This document shows positions 53,195-61,596 of a stretch of DNA of 64,000 bases, one piece after another. A program made the translations under genes and the position numbers. The first letter of the stretch is position 1; each line of letters starts with the position of its first letter. The notes under the pieces are model-generated. The model worked only from the letters and a program-made list of their open reading frames with translations. It was not told where the DNA came from and searched no databases. Source of the stretch: Firmicutes bacterium UBA1191 (GTDB taxonomy: Bacteria > Bacillota > Clostridia > Peptostreptococcales > Anaerovoracaceae); assembly GCA_002310095.1 (NCBI GenBank), contig DBYH01000026.1, positions 102,566 through 166,565 on the forward strand, given 5' to 3'.

Positions 53195-54451
53195 ATGAAA
53201 GCTGCGATACTCACCGTCGGGACTGAGATCCTCTTCGGTGAGATAACCAATACGAATACTGTCTTCCTGTCCCGCAGGCTGAATGATATCGGCATCGACG
53301 TGATGTATCACTACACGGTGGGAGATAACCCCGTCAGACTGGCTGAGATGATCGAAACGTCCCTCAAGGACTGCGATATCGTCTTAACCACGGGCGGCCT
53401 GGGCCCTACACAGGACGACATGACCAAGGAGATCGCCTGTCAGGTCATGGGCGATCATCTTGTTATGCACGAGGATATACTGGATTTCATAAAGGAACGG
53501 CTTCTGGCATACAAGGCGGAGATGTCTGAGAACAACTACAAACAGGCTCTGATGCCTTCAAAATGCCGCGTATTCTTCAATGACGCCGGTACGGCGCCGG
53601 GATTCGCCCTCAGCAGGGAAGTCGGCGGGCAAAAGCAGTGGATCGCGTGCATGCCGGGGCCTCCGAAGGAAATGACGAGGATGTTCGAGCGGTCTGTAGT
53701 GCCTTGGCTTGAGGAACTGACGGACGGCAGACTTGTTTACAAGGAGATAAGAACCTTCGGAATAGGGGAATCCGACCTGGAAACGGCCCTTTTACCGCTC
53801 ATAGACGGTCAGACAGACCCGACGCTTGCAACATACGCAAAGAACGGCGAATGCTCCGTGCGCGTGGCTTCAAAACGCGCCACAAAGGAAGAAGCCGAGG
53901 CTGCGGTCACTGAGATGACCGAAAAAGTACGGAATTACGTCGGAAAATACATTTACAGCACCGAAGGAGAGGAATATCCGCAAGTTGTCGGAAATAAACT
54001 TATGTCAAGCGGTCTAACCATAGCCGCAGCAGAGTCCTGCACGGGTGGAATGTTCGGCGCGGCCCTTACGGACATACCCGGGATCTCCGCAGTATTCGAC
54101 AGAAGCCTGGTTACATACAGCAATCAGGCCAAAATCGACGAACTTGGCGTTAAACCTGAGACTCTGGAGCGTTTCGGAGCTGTCAGCGAGGAGACCGCAA
54201 TCGAAATGGCAGAGGGCGTAAGGCTGAAAGCGGGCACTGATATCGGAATTTCAGTAACAGGAATAGCGGGTCCGGACGGAGATACTGAAGATAAACACGT
54301 CGGACTGGTGTACATAGGCCTTTCTCTGGGCGAACGCTGCGGAGGGAAGACCATATGCAGGAAGATCGACCGCCGCATCAGGGAGAGACAGCGCAACAGG
54401 AGACATGCGGTCCTGAGCATGTTCGACATGATATACAGGAACATAGAGTAA
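53195..54451 (+). CDS. cinA: CinA-like protein (NMN deamidase / ADP-ribose pyrophosphatase family)
   Basis: 418 residues. N-terminal MoCF-like domain (AAILTVGTEILFGEITNTNT, LTTGGLGPTQDDMTKEIAC) and C-terminal amidohydrolase domain (AAAESCTGGMFGAALTDIPG, VSVTGIAGPDGDTEDKHVG). CinA converts NMN to nicotinic acid mononucleotide in pyridine-nucleotide recycling. It lies before recA as in many Firmicutes. The ribosome site is weak (GAGAGG, 12 bases upstream). Confidence 0.94.
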   Translation: MKAAILTVGTEILFGEITNTNTVFLSRRLNDIGIDVMYHYTVGDNPVRLAEMIETSLKDCDIVLTTGGLGPTQDDMTKEIACQVMGDHLVMHEDILDFIKERLLAYKAEMSENNYKQALMPSKCRVFFNDAGTAPGFALSREVGGQKQWIACMPGPPKEMTRMFERSVVPWLEELTDGRLVYKEIRTFGIGESDLETALLPLIDGQTDPTLATYAKNGECSVRVASKRATKEEAEAAVTEMTEKVRNYVGKYIYSTEGEEYPQVVGNKLMSSGLTIAAAESCTGGMFGAALTDIPGISAVFDRSLVTYSNQAKIDELGVKPETLERFGAVSEETAIEMAEGVRLKAGTDIGISVTGIAGPDGDTEDKHVGLVYIGLSLGERCGGKTICRKIDRRIRERQRNRRHAVLSMFDMIYRNIE

Positions 54452-54455
54452 TTGC

Positions 54456-54485
54456 TTGACAAATCCCCGTGAATGTGGTTATATA
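54456..54485 (+). promoter_or_regulatory. Second, upstream promoter-like sequence before recA
   Basis: TTGACA (54456-54461) with TATATA at 18 bases (54480-54485) just after the cinA stop. It would give a leader of about 130 bases passing through both LexA boxes. Confidence 0.45.
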
Positions 54486-54531
54486 GCAATATATGGAAGC
54501 ATAGGAAATAATATACATTAATGTTTTATTA

Positions 54532-54600
54532 GAACAAATGTTCATTTTCCTGTTGACAACGTTTCCGCGCAAGGGTATTATTACTATAGAACAAATGTTC
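54532..54600 (+). promoter_or_regulatory. recA promoter flanked by two identical LexA boxes
   Basis: GAACAAATGTTC at 54532-54543 and again at 54589-54600. Between them lies TTGACA (54553-54558), a 17-base spacer and TATTAT (54576-54581). Transcription would start at the first bases of box 2, 33 bases before the ATG. Confidence 0.92.
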
Positions 54601-54620
54601 ACGGATTAATGGAGGTAATC

Positions 54621-55751
54621 ATGGCAGCTAAAAACGATAATATGTACAATGCAGGTTTTGCAAGTAATGAGGAACGTGAGAAGGCGCTTGCGGGCGCTAT
54701 GGCGCAGATAGAGAAGCAGTTCGGCAAGGGCGCGGTAATGAAACTTGGAGATGACAGCGCCAGGCTGAACATAGAAGCTATTTCAACGGGTTCGATGAGC
54801 CTGGATCTTGCCACGGGTATCGGTGGAGTGCCGCGCGGACGTATCGTGGAGATATACGGACCTGAATCTTCAGGTAAGACCACACTGACGCTCCACATTA
54901 TCGCTGAGGCGCAGAAGAACGGCGGCAAGGCTGCTTTTATCGACGCTGAGCACGCTCTTGATCCTGAATACGCCAGAAATCTCGGAGTGGATGTGGACGA
55001 ACTCCTCGTTTCACAGCCGGATTACGGCGAGCAGGCCCTTGAGATTGCTGAAACCCTCGTAAGGAGCGGAGCACTCGATGTGGTAGTTGTCGACTCAGTA
55101 GCGGCCCTCGTTCCAAAGCATGAGATAGACGGCGCTATGGGTGACGCGGCTGTAGGTCTTCAGGCAAGACTCATGTCGCAGGCTCTGAGAAAGCTGGCAG
55201 GCGTCATTAACAAGACGAATACCACGATTATCTTCATCAACCAGCTCCGTGAGAAAATCGGAATCATGTTCGGCAACCCTGAGACAACGACAGGCGGACG
55301 CGCGCTCAAGTTCTTCTCCACGATGAGAATTGATGTCAGAAGGATAGATTCCATCAAGGCCGGCGACCAGGTGCTCGGAAACAGAACCAGAGCTAAGATC
55401 GTCAAGAACAAGGTGGCGCCTCCGTTCAAGCAGGCCGAGTTCGATATCATGTACGGCACAGGCATATCCAAGGCAGGAGACATCCTCGACTGCGCGACTG
55501 ACGCGGGACTGATCGAGAAGGCCGGCTCCTGGTACAGCTTCAAGAGTGAGAGAATCGGACAGGGCAGAGAGAACGTCAAGGCATACCTCGAGACTAATCC
55601 TCAGGTCATGGACGAGCTTCAGAATCAGCTTCTGGAGATGCTGAACGCCTCCCGCAGAAGAGAGGACGCCGACGCAGCCGAAGTCGCTGGCGGACCGGTT
55701 CCCGGTCCTGACGGACTCATGGTCGACGAGGACGGCGTGATCATCGACTGA
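54621..55751 (+). CDS. recA: Recombinase RecA
   Basis: 376 residues from the ATG at 54621 with GGAGGT nine bases upstream. Walker A GPESSGKTTLTLH, Walker B VVVVDSVAALVP, loop L2 NQLREKIGIMFGNPETTTGG and the standard C-terminal domain with an acidic end. Homologous recombination and co-protease for LexA cleavage; its own promoter and that of the polymerase-uvrBA operon carry LexA boxes. Confidence 0.99.
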   Translation: MAAKNDNMYNAGFASNEEREKALAGAMAQIEKQFGKGAVMKLGDDSARLNIEAISTGSMSLDLATGIGGVPRGRIVEIYGPESSGKTTLTLHIIAEAQKNGGKAAFIDAEHALDPEYARNLGVDVDELLVSQPDYGEQALEIAETLVRSGALDVVVVDSVAALVPKHEIDGAMGDAAVGLQARLMSQALRKLAGVINKTNTTIIFINQLREKIGIMFGNPETTTGGRALKFFSTMRIDVRRIDSIKAGDQVLGNRTRAKIVKNKVAPPFKQAEFDIMYGTGISKAGDILDCATDAGLIEKAGSWYSFKSERIGQGRENVKAYLETNPQVMDELQNQLLEMLNASRRREDADAAEVAGGPVPGPDGLMVDEDGVIID

Positions 55752-55775
55752 TCTGAGTTTGCATAGACAGTAACG

Positions 55776-55803
55776 AAGCACCGGAGAGGATCCGGTGCTT
55801 TTG
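55776..55803 (+). terminator. Terminator of recA
   Basis: AAGCACCGGA-GAGGA-TCCGGTGCTT followed by TTG; the T tract is short. Confidence 0.85.
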
Positions 55804-55836
55804 TATTAAATACATTATATATGCAGAAAAAAGTGC

Positions 55837-55865
55837 TTTACAAAGCATTTTACCTGTTGTATAGT
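55837..55865 (+). promoter_or_regulatory. Promoter of the rplU-rpmA operon
   Basis: TTTACA (55837-55842), 17-base spacer, TATAGT (55860-55865). Confidence 0.75.
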
Positions 55866-55871
55866 AACGGA

Positions 55872-55945
55872 GTATGAGCCGCTCGAACAGGGCTATTTAA
55901 ATGTGCGCCAAAACAGGCGGACTGCCCCGGTAGGCGAGACTGGTT
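55872..55945 (+). promoter_or_regulatory. Structured leader resembling the ribosomal L21 leader
   Basis: About 75 G+C-rich bases between the promoter and the GAGGAGG ribosome site, with short complementary segments such as GCGCC / GGCG and GCC / GGC. Firmicutes rplU genes commonly carry an autoregulatory L21 leader here; the assignment rests on position and general make-up. Confidence 0.45.
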
Positions 55946-55962
55946 AGAGGAGGAATATTTTA

Positions 55963-56556
55963 ATGTACGCAATCATTGAGACAGGCGGAAAACAGTACAA
56001 AGTACAGAACGGCGATCAGCTCAGAGTAGAGAAGCTGAATGCGGAAGCCGGAAGCACTGTAGTATTTGACAAGGTCCTCGCTGCGGGTGAAGGTTCTGAC
56101 ATCAAGGTTGGAACACCTTATCTCGAAGGGCTTACTGTTGAAGGAACTGTAGTTGAATCAGGCAAGGGTGACAAGGTAATCATCTTCAAGTACAAGGCTA
56201 AGAAGGATTACAGAAAGAAGCAGGGTCACAGACAGCCGTACACACTGGTTGAGATCACTTCAGTAGCCGGCGTAAAGGCCGAGCCTAAGAAGGAAGAGCC
56301 TGCAGAGGCACCGGCTGAGGAAGCTGCAGAAGAAAAGGCCGAAGAAGTTGTTGAAGAAGCAGTCGAAGCAGAAGAAGAGAAGGCTGAGGAAGTCGTTGAA
56401 GAGGCTGCCGAGGTCGTCGAGGAAGCTGCTCCTGAGAAGCCGCTTGAGAAGATGCTCAAGGCTGAGCTCATCGAGTATGCCGAGAAGAACGGCGTAGAGT
56501 TTGATCCAAAGGCTACAAAGGCTGTTATCATCGAAGCCATCAAGGCTGCAAAGTAA
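55963..56556 (+). CDS. rplU: Ribosomal protein L21 with acidic linker and HeH/SAP-like C-terminal domain
   Basis: 197 residues, nearly twice the usual ~103. Residues 1-101 are normal L21 (MYAIIETGGKQYKV, FKYKAKKDYRKKQGHRQPYT). Residues ~104-160 are an almost pure Glu/Ala/Val linker with the repeat EEKAEEVVEEA. Residues ~160-197 (MLKAELIEYAEKNGVEFD then KATKAVIIEAIKAAK) look like a helix-extended-loop-helix domain as in HeH, SAP or Rho N-terminal folds, often nucleic-acid binding. No frameshift is involved; the frame is continuous and ends before rpmA. Confidence 0.95.
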   Translation: MYAIIETGGKQYKVQNGDQLRVEKLNAEAGSTVVFDKVLAAGEGSDIKVGTPYLEGLTVEGTVVESGKGDKVIIFKYKAKKDYRKKQGHRQPYTLVEITSVAGVKAEPKKEEPAEAPAEEAAEEKAEEVVEEAVEAEEEKAEEVVEEAAEVVEEAAPEKPLEKMLKAELIEYAEKNGVEFDPKATKAVIIEAIKAAK

Positions 56557-56593
56557 AAATTAGAGTTAGTTTGATTATACAAGGAGGTATTCC

Positions 56594-56854
56594 ATGGCAA
56601 GTAAAAAAGGAGTAGGAAGCTCGAAGAACGGTCGTGATTCCGAGTCGAAACGTCTGGGCGTCAAGATTGGTGATGGTCAGTTCGTAAGCGCCGGCAGCAT
56701 CCTTGTCAGACAGAGAGGAACCAAGTTCCACCCTGGCAACAACGTCGGCAAAGGCGGAGACGATACATTATTTGCTAAGGTAGACGGAGCTGTTAAGTTC
56801 GAAAGAATGGACAAGAAACGCAAGCAGGTAAGTGTATATCCGAAGGAAGCGTAA
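56594..56854 (+). CDS. rpmA: Ribosomal protein L27, form without N-terminal leader
   Basis: 86 residues with AAGGAGG before the ATG. It begins MASKKGVGSSKNGRDSESKR, directly at the mature sequence. Most Firmicutes L27 proteins carry a short N-terminal leader ending in a Phe-rich site removed by the protease Prp, whose gene normally sits between rplU and rpmA. Neither leader nor prp is present here. A terminator follows. Confidence 0.97.
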   Translation: MASKKGVGSSKNGRDSESKRLGVKIGDGQFVSAGSILVRQRGTKFHPGNNVGKGGDDTLFAKVDGAVKFERMDKKRKQVSVYPKEA

Positions 56855-56862
56855 ACTATTCG

Positions 56863-56893
56863 AGCCCCTAACCCTGTTAGGGGCTTTTTATTT
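56863..56893 (+). terminator. Terminator after rpmA
   Basis: AGCCCCTAAC-CCT-GTTAGGGGCT followed by TTTTTATTT. obgE starts only 27 bases later, with no obvious promoter, so partial read-through is likely. Confidence 0.9.
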
Positions 56894-56919
56894 CAGGCGC
56901 TGACGCAGAAGGCGGCACG

Positions 56920-58251
56920 ATGTTTGTAGACAGAGCGAAGATCACAATCAAATCAGGCAAAGGCGGCAACGGGGCGGTCACTTTCAGAAGAGAGCCCTTT
57001 GTTCCGGAAGGCGGTCCTGACGGCGGAGACGGCGGCAAGGGCGGTGACGTTGTTTTTCTCGCGGATGAAAACCTGAGGACACTCATGGATTTCAGGTACA
57101 AGAGAAAGTACGAAGCAGAAAACGGTCAGAATGGAATGAAGAAGAACCGCTTCGGCAAGAACGGCGAGGACCTTATTATCAAGGTTCCTGTGGGAACCAT
57201 GGTCATCGACGAAGCCACCGGCAAAATAATGATGGACATGACTGAACATGGCCAGTCTTTTGTTGCGGCCAAAGGAGGCAGAGGCGGCAGAGGAAACGCC
57301 AGATTCGCCACGCCAACGCGGCAGGCGCCTAACTTCGCGGAAGCTGGCGGTTTCGCCAAGGAGAGACAGGTAATTCTGGAGATGAAGCTCATCGCCGATG
57401 TGGGACTCGTTGGATTCCCGAATGTGGGCAAGTCATCGCTACTCTCACTGGCGACCAGTGCGAAGCCTAAGATAGCGAACTATCACTTTACGACAATCGA
57501 CCCGAATCTGGGAGTCGTACAGCTTTACGACACCAGTTTCGTCATGGCCGACATCGCCGGCATCATAGAAGGCGCTCACGAGGGAGCGGGCCTGGGCCAC
57601 TACTTCCTAAAACACATCGAGCGCACCAAGGTGCTCGTCCACATAGTGGATGTGTCCGGAAGCGAAGGGAGGGATCCTAAGGATGATTTCGACAAGATCA
57701 ACGACGAACTGGCCCAGTACAGCGAGAAACTGACCAGAAAGCCTCAGATCGTGGCAGCAAACAAGATAGACATTTTGGGATGCTATGACGACGAGGATCT
57801 TGAGATATGCGACGAATACATCCAGTTCCGAGAGTACGCTGAAGGCAAGGGATACAAGGTTCTGCCGATGTCAGCCGCATCAGGATACGGCATAAAGGAA
57901 GTCATTGAGGAAGCCTACAGGATGCTTCTCGAAGTGGAAGCCAATCCGCCTGAGGACGATGATGAGCTGGAGTACTTCGATTTCGATGTGGACGACGTGG
58001 ACGAGGACTACAGAAAGGTCTTCGCTGAATATGACGGCGAGAACTACATAATAACGGGAAGACAGCTGGAGAAAATATTCAACTCGACCAACTTCAATGA
58101 CGCGGGATCGAGAAGATACCTTTTCAAATACATCGAGAAAAGCGGAGTCTATGACGAGCTCAGGGAGATGGGACTCGAAGAAGGCGACACCATAAAGCTT
58201 TTTGACATGGAGTTCGAATACTATGAAGAAGACTACAACTACGACATATGA
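56920..58251 (+). CDS. obgE: GTPase ObgE/CgtA
   Basis: 443 residues. N-terminal glycine-rich Obg fold (AKITIKSGKGGNGAVTFRRE, AAKGGRGGRGNARFATPTRQ), G domain (GFPNVGKSSLLS, DIAGIIEGAHEGAGLGHYFL, ANKIDILG, SAASGYG) and the C-terminal OCT domain. Late 50S assembly and stress control. A Glu/Asp-rich stretch (~345-365) joins the G and OCT domains. The end overlaps the HD-domain gene. Confidence 0.97.
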   Translation: MFVDRAKITIKSGKGGNGAVTFRREPFVPEGGPDGGDGGKGGDVVFLADENLRTLMDFRYKRKYEAENGQNGMKKNRFGKNGEDLIIKVPVGTMVIDEATGKIMMDMTEHGQSFVAAKGGRGGRGNARFATPTRQAPNFAEAGGFAKERQVILEMKLIADVGLVGFPNVGKSSLLSLATSAKPKIANYHFTTIDPNLGVVQLYDTSFVMADIAGIIEGAHEGAGLGHYFLKHIERTKVLVHIVDVSGSEGRDPKDDFDKINDELAQYSEKLTRKPQIVAANKIDILGCYDDEDLEICDEYIQFREYAEGKGYKVLPMSAASGYGIKEVIEEAYRMLLEVEANPPEDDDELEYFDFDVDDVDEDYRKVFAEYDGENYIITGRQLEKIFNSTNFNDAGSRRYLFKYIEKSGVYDELREMGLEEGDTIKLFDMEFEYYEEDYNYDI

Positions 58252-58888
58252 ACATCCTGACAGAAAGAAGTGCCTTCAGTATCTGAGGGATTACGGCACG
58301 CCTCCCCACGTTCTGGGCCATTGCAAGGCTGTCGCTGATACGGCCTGCAGGATAGGAAGAGCCCTTAACGAAGCCGGCGGCACGAAGGCCGTGAAGATGG
58401 CTGACGTTCAGTTTCTGACATTCATGAGAAGGAAGGGCTTCAAAGGCTACAAGGTGGATTTGAGCACTCTCGAGAATCCTGAGGGCGCGAGGCCATTCGA
58501 CATTGAACTGACAGAGGCCGCGGGCCTTTTGCATGATATGGCGAGGGTAGAGCCGGATCACTGGGACGTGATGGCGGATTTCTGCGAGGAACACGGCTAT
58601 CCCGAAGAGGCGAAGATAATACGCGTTCACATGATGTACGATTTCGTCGCGGACGCCTGGCACCTGACGGAAGCCGACCTCATATGCATAGCCGACAGGC
58701 TGGTGCTTGAGGATACGTACACGGGAATCGACAAGCGCATGGACTATATCGTGGCGAAGGCCGAACGACATGGCGATTTCGAGGCAAAGCCGATTATCAT
58801 CAGGAAAAAGGAAGAGACCAAGGTCCTCCTCAGGGAAATCGAGGACCGCATCGGCATGACTCTTGACGAGCTCATGGCGCAGGAATAA
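58223..58888 (+). CDS. HD-domain hydrolase
   Basis: 221 residues; start chosen at the ATG 58223 with GGAG ten bases upstream, overlapping obgE by 29 bases. HD motifs: HVLGHCKAVADTACRIG, LTEAAGLLHDMARVEPDH (the HD pair) and IIRVHMMYDF with a distal Asp (CIADRLVLEDTY). An insertion between the first His and the HD pair (about 45-85) is larger than usual. Such proteins hydrolyse phosphate esters of nucleotides; its position after obgE recalls the nadD-yqeK region, but the substrate is unknown. Confidence 0.78.
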   Translation: MKKTTTTTYEHPDRKKCLQYLRDYGTPPHVLGHCKAVADTACRIGRALNEAGGTKAVKMADVQFLTFMRRKGFKGYKVDLSTLENPEGARPFDIELTEAAGLLHDMARVEPDHWDVMADFCEEHGYPEEAKIIRVHMMYDFVADAWHLTEADLICIADRLVLEDTYTGIDKRMDYIVAKAERHGDFEAKPIIIRKKEETKVLLREIEDRIGMTLDELMAQE

Positions 58889-58901
58889 AAATTAACATAA
58901 C

Positions 58902-60812
58902 ATGATCGACAGGGAACTTGACAGTATTCTCAAATGCGTGGAGAAACCCGCGCGCTATACAGGAGGAGAGGTCAACATTGTGAGGAAGGATCCTGACAGT
59001 GTCGATGTTAGAATGGGATTTGCCTTCCCGGACACCTATGAAATAGGGATGTCCTACATGGGGATGCAGATCCTTTATAATATCCTGAACAAAAACGAGA
59101 GAATCTACTGTGAGAGACTTTTCGCGCCAGCCGACGACATGGAAGCGCTCATGAGGGAGAAGGGCAGAAAGCTCTACACTCTGGAGACATTCACGCCGGC
59201 CGATGAACTGGATATCATTGGTTTCACTCTCCAGTACGAGATGGCCTTCACCAACGTACTCAATATGCTGGATCTGTCCGGACTTCCGGTACGCCGTGAG
59301 GACCGAGCAAAGGCAGCCCGCGAGGGCGCTCACATGCCGCTAGTGATAGCGGGCGGACCATGCGCTTTCAACCCTGAGCCTCTGGCTGATTTCGTCGACG
59401 TATTTCTCATCGGCGACGGTGAGGAACTTCTCGAGAAGATCTGCGAAGTATACGCGGATGCAAAGGCAGACTGCGGCGCCGACGGCGCTTCTTTGCGTGA
59501 CACATTTCTGAAAAAAATAGCCGGGTTTGACGGCGTGTATATCCCTGAATTCTATGAGGTGGAATACTTTAAGGACGGCGATGACGGAGTACCGGGAACG
59601 ATTAAGAGTTTCAGGAGACTCGCGGACTTCGTGCCTGAAAGAGTTACCAGAGCTGTTGTGAGGGATATAGATAGGATAGAATTCCCGACCCACAACATCG
59701 TGCCTTTCATAGATACGGTCCACGACAGGTCAGTTGTGGAGACTTTCAGAGGCTGCACGAGAGGGTGCAGATTCTGCCAGGCAGGCATGATTTACAGGCC
59801 TGTCAGGGAGAGAAAACCTGAGACTATCAAAAAACTGGCCATGGAACAGCTGGCCAATACAGGCCACGAGGAACTGTCCCTGCTTTCGCTTTCGACCAGC
59901 GATTATTCACAGTTCGAGGATCTCGCGACGGAGCTCATGGGCCTTTGCAAAGCCCAGAACGTTGCTCTTTCTCTTCCGTCACTGAGACTCGATTCTTTCT
60001 CCTTCAAGGTTCTCGATGAGATTCAGGGCTACAGGAAGTCGGGACTGACTTTCGCGCCGGAAGCGGGAACTCAGAGACTGAGAGACATTATTAACAAGAA
60101 CATTACCGGGGACGATATCTACGGCGCAGTGCGTCAGGCTGTTGAACTGGGATGGGAACACATCAAGCTCTACTTCATGATAGGACTGCCGGGAGAGACC
60201 TATGAAGATCTGGACGGAATCGCCGATATCGCCCGCAGTATCATGGACATAAACTACAAGATTCGCGGCAGGAAGGGAGGCAGATTCAGAGTAACTGTAA
60301 GCGTCTCCAACTTCGTGCCAAAGGCCCATACGCCTTTCCAGTGGGAAGCTCAGGACAGGCCTGAGGACTTCATCGAAAAACACAATTACCTGTCTTCGAA
60401 GCTTCGCATTAAGGGCGTTACGTTCAATTATCACGAGACAGTTACAAGCAACCTTGAGGCTGTTTTTGCGAGAGGCGACAGGAGGACCGGAAGAATACTC
60501 GAAGAAGCATGGAAGTCGGGATGCAGATTCGACGCCTGGACCGAGCACTTCAAACCTGAGCTTTGGGAAAAGGCCTTTGATATCTGCGCGGAGGAGTTCG
60601 GCTTTGCTGACGGAAAGGCTTTCGAGGCCTTCTACAATTACAGGAAGCGCAGCGAAGACGAAATACTCCCGTGGGACATTATCAATTCATTCATCGACAG
60701 ACAGTATCTGCTGGATGAGAAACACCGGGCAGAGAAGGCCGAGACCACGCCTGACTGCAGGCTTGGCTGTAATCTCTGCGGCGTAAATGAGTACACAGAG
60801 TGTTTCGTATAG
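58902..60812 (+). CDS. Radical SAM protein, B12-binding-like N domain (TIGR03960 type)
   Basis: 636 residues. The N-terminal ~190 residues form a cobalamin-binding-like Rossmann domain (GFAFPDTYEIGMSYMGMQIL, IAGGPCAFNPEPLADF). The radical-SAM CxxxCxxC is in TFRGCTRGCRFCQAGMIYRP. The C-terminal part ends in a CRLGCNLCGV cysteine pair. It is always found with the DUF2344 protein encoded next, in Firmicutes typically near rng and rplU. The modification performed is unknown to me, but the partner suggests RNA or ribosome modification. Confidence 0.9.
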   Translation: MIDRELDSILKCVEKPARYTGGEVNIVRKDPDSVDVRMGFAFPDTYEIGMSYMGMQILYNILNKNERIYCERLFAPADDMEALMREKGRKLYTLETFTPADELDIIGFTLQYEMAFTNVLNMLDLSGLPVRREDRAKAAREGAHMPLVIAGGPCAFNPEPLADFVDVFLIGDGEELLEKICEVYADAKADCGADGASLRDTFLKKIAGFDGVYIPEFYEVEYFKDGDDGVPGTIKSFRRLADFVPERVTRAVVRDIDRIEFPTHNIVPFIDTVHDRSVVETFRGCTRGCRFCQAGMIYRPVRERKPETIKKLAMEQLANTGHEELSLLSLSTSDYSQFEDLATELMGLCKAQNVALSLPSLRLDSFSFKVLDEIQGYRKSGLTFAPEAGTQRLRDIINKNITGDDIYGAVRQAVELGWEHIKLYFMIGLPGETYEDLDGIADIARSIMDINYKIRGRKGGRFRVTVSVSNFVPKAHTPFQWEAQDRPEDFIEKHNYLSSKLRIKGVTFNYHETVTSNLEAVFARGDRRTGRILEEAWKSGCRFDAWTEHFKPELWEKAFDICAEEFGFADGKAFEAFYNYRKRSEDEILPWDIINSFIDRQYLLDEKHRAEKAETTPDCRLGCNLCGVNEYTECFV

Positions 60813-60820
60813 GAGCATAG

Positions 60821-61522
60821 ATGAAATACGTTATCCGTTTTCAAAAGACAGGCGTGATCTGCTACACTTCACACCTGGACATAATGAAGGTCTTCAAGCG
60901 TTCCTTCAAGAGGTCTGGCATAAGACTGGCCTATTCGCAGGGCTTCAATCCTCATCCGAAGATGGGGTTTGCTCAGCCTCTTTCCCTGGGCTATGAGAGT
61001 CTGGACGAGTATATCGAATTTGAGACGGCTGATACAGAATCGGACAGGACCGCACAGGAGATTCTGGAGAAGATGCGGGAGCTCATGCCGGAGGGTCTTG
61101 AACTGCTTTCGATTTGTGAGGCTACCCACAGCAAAACACTGGCTGCCAATACTGTCTCAGCGGAGTACAGGATCGAGATTCCGTTCAACGCTTCAGGTGC
61201 ACAATTATGGGCGACTGTACCAATGGATGCGAGCGTTCTGTGGCATGAATACATGGATCAGGACCAGATACTCACGCTCAAGAAGCAGAAGAAGAAAAAA
61301 GAGCCTGTTCTTGTGGATATTCGTCCTAAGATCAGGGAAATGGTGTTTTATCCGTCAGAGGATGGACTGAGAATCGACGCCACACTGGATTCGGGCAGCG
61401 ATTCCAACCTGAGCCCTGAGCTTGTGATTACCACAGTCCTGGAGAAATTCGGCCTGGACATACCGCGAAGCGAGGTCAGAGTCACAAGGACAAAAATACA
61501 TTTTAAGGAACACTTGACATAA
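60821..61522 (+). CDS. DUF2344 / TIGR03936 radical-SAM-associated protein
   Basis: 233 residues, eight bases after the radical SAM gene with TAGGAG upstream. Signature VICYTSHLDIMKVFKRSFKR and LAYSQGFNPHPKMGFAQPLS. In many genomes this domain is fused to the radical SAM protein, supporting joint function. No enzyme motif visible. rng (RNase G), often next in line, is missing here; comEA follows instead. Confidence 0.9.
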   Translation: MKYVIRFQKTGVICYTSHLDIMKVFKRSFKRSGIRLAYSQGFNPHPKMGFAQPLSLGYESLDEYIEFETADTESDRTAQEILEKMRELMPEGLELLSICEATHSKTLAANTVSAEYRIEIPFNASGAQLWATVPMDASVLWHEYMDQDQILTLKKQKKKKEPVLVDIRPKIREMVFYPSEDGLRIDATLDSGSDSNLSPELVITTVLEKFGLDIPRSEVRVTRTKIHFKEHLT

Positions 61523-61567
61523 AATTCCAATCATGCAATAATCGATGCAGGATTGGAATTTTCGTTT
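61514..61567 (+). promoter_or_regulatory. Promoter nested inside a terminator-like hairpin
   Basis: TTGACA (61514-61519), 17-base spacer, AATAAT (61537-61542). The same bases contain a perfect 12-bp inverted repeat (AAAATTCCAATC, 61521-61532, and its complement, 61551-61562) whose loop holds the -10, followed by CGTTT. RNA from upstream can fold the hairpin; RNA starting at about 61549 cannot. Confidence 0.65.
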
Positions 61568-61596
61568 AAGGGGCGGAAAGGGTATTCGGGTTAGAA

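Noticed and set aside
56308..56460. CRISPR- or VNTR-like repeat in rplU
   Set aside because: The repetition is codon-level Glu/Ala/Val low complexity within a continuous reading frame, with no spacer structure.
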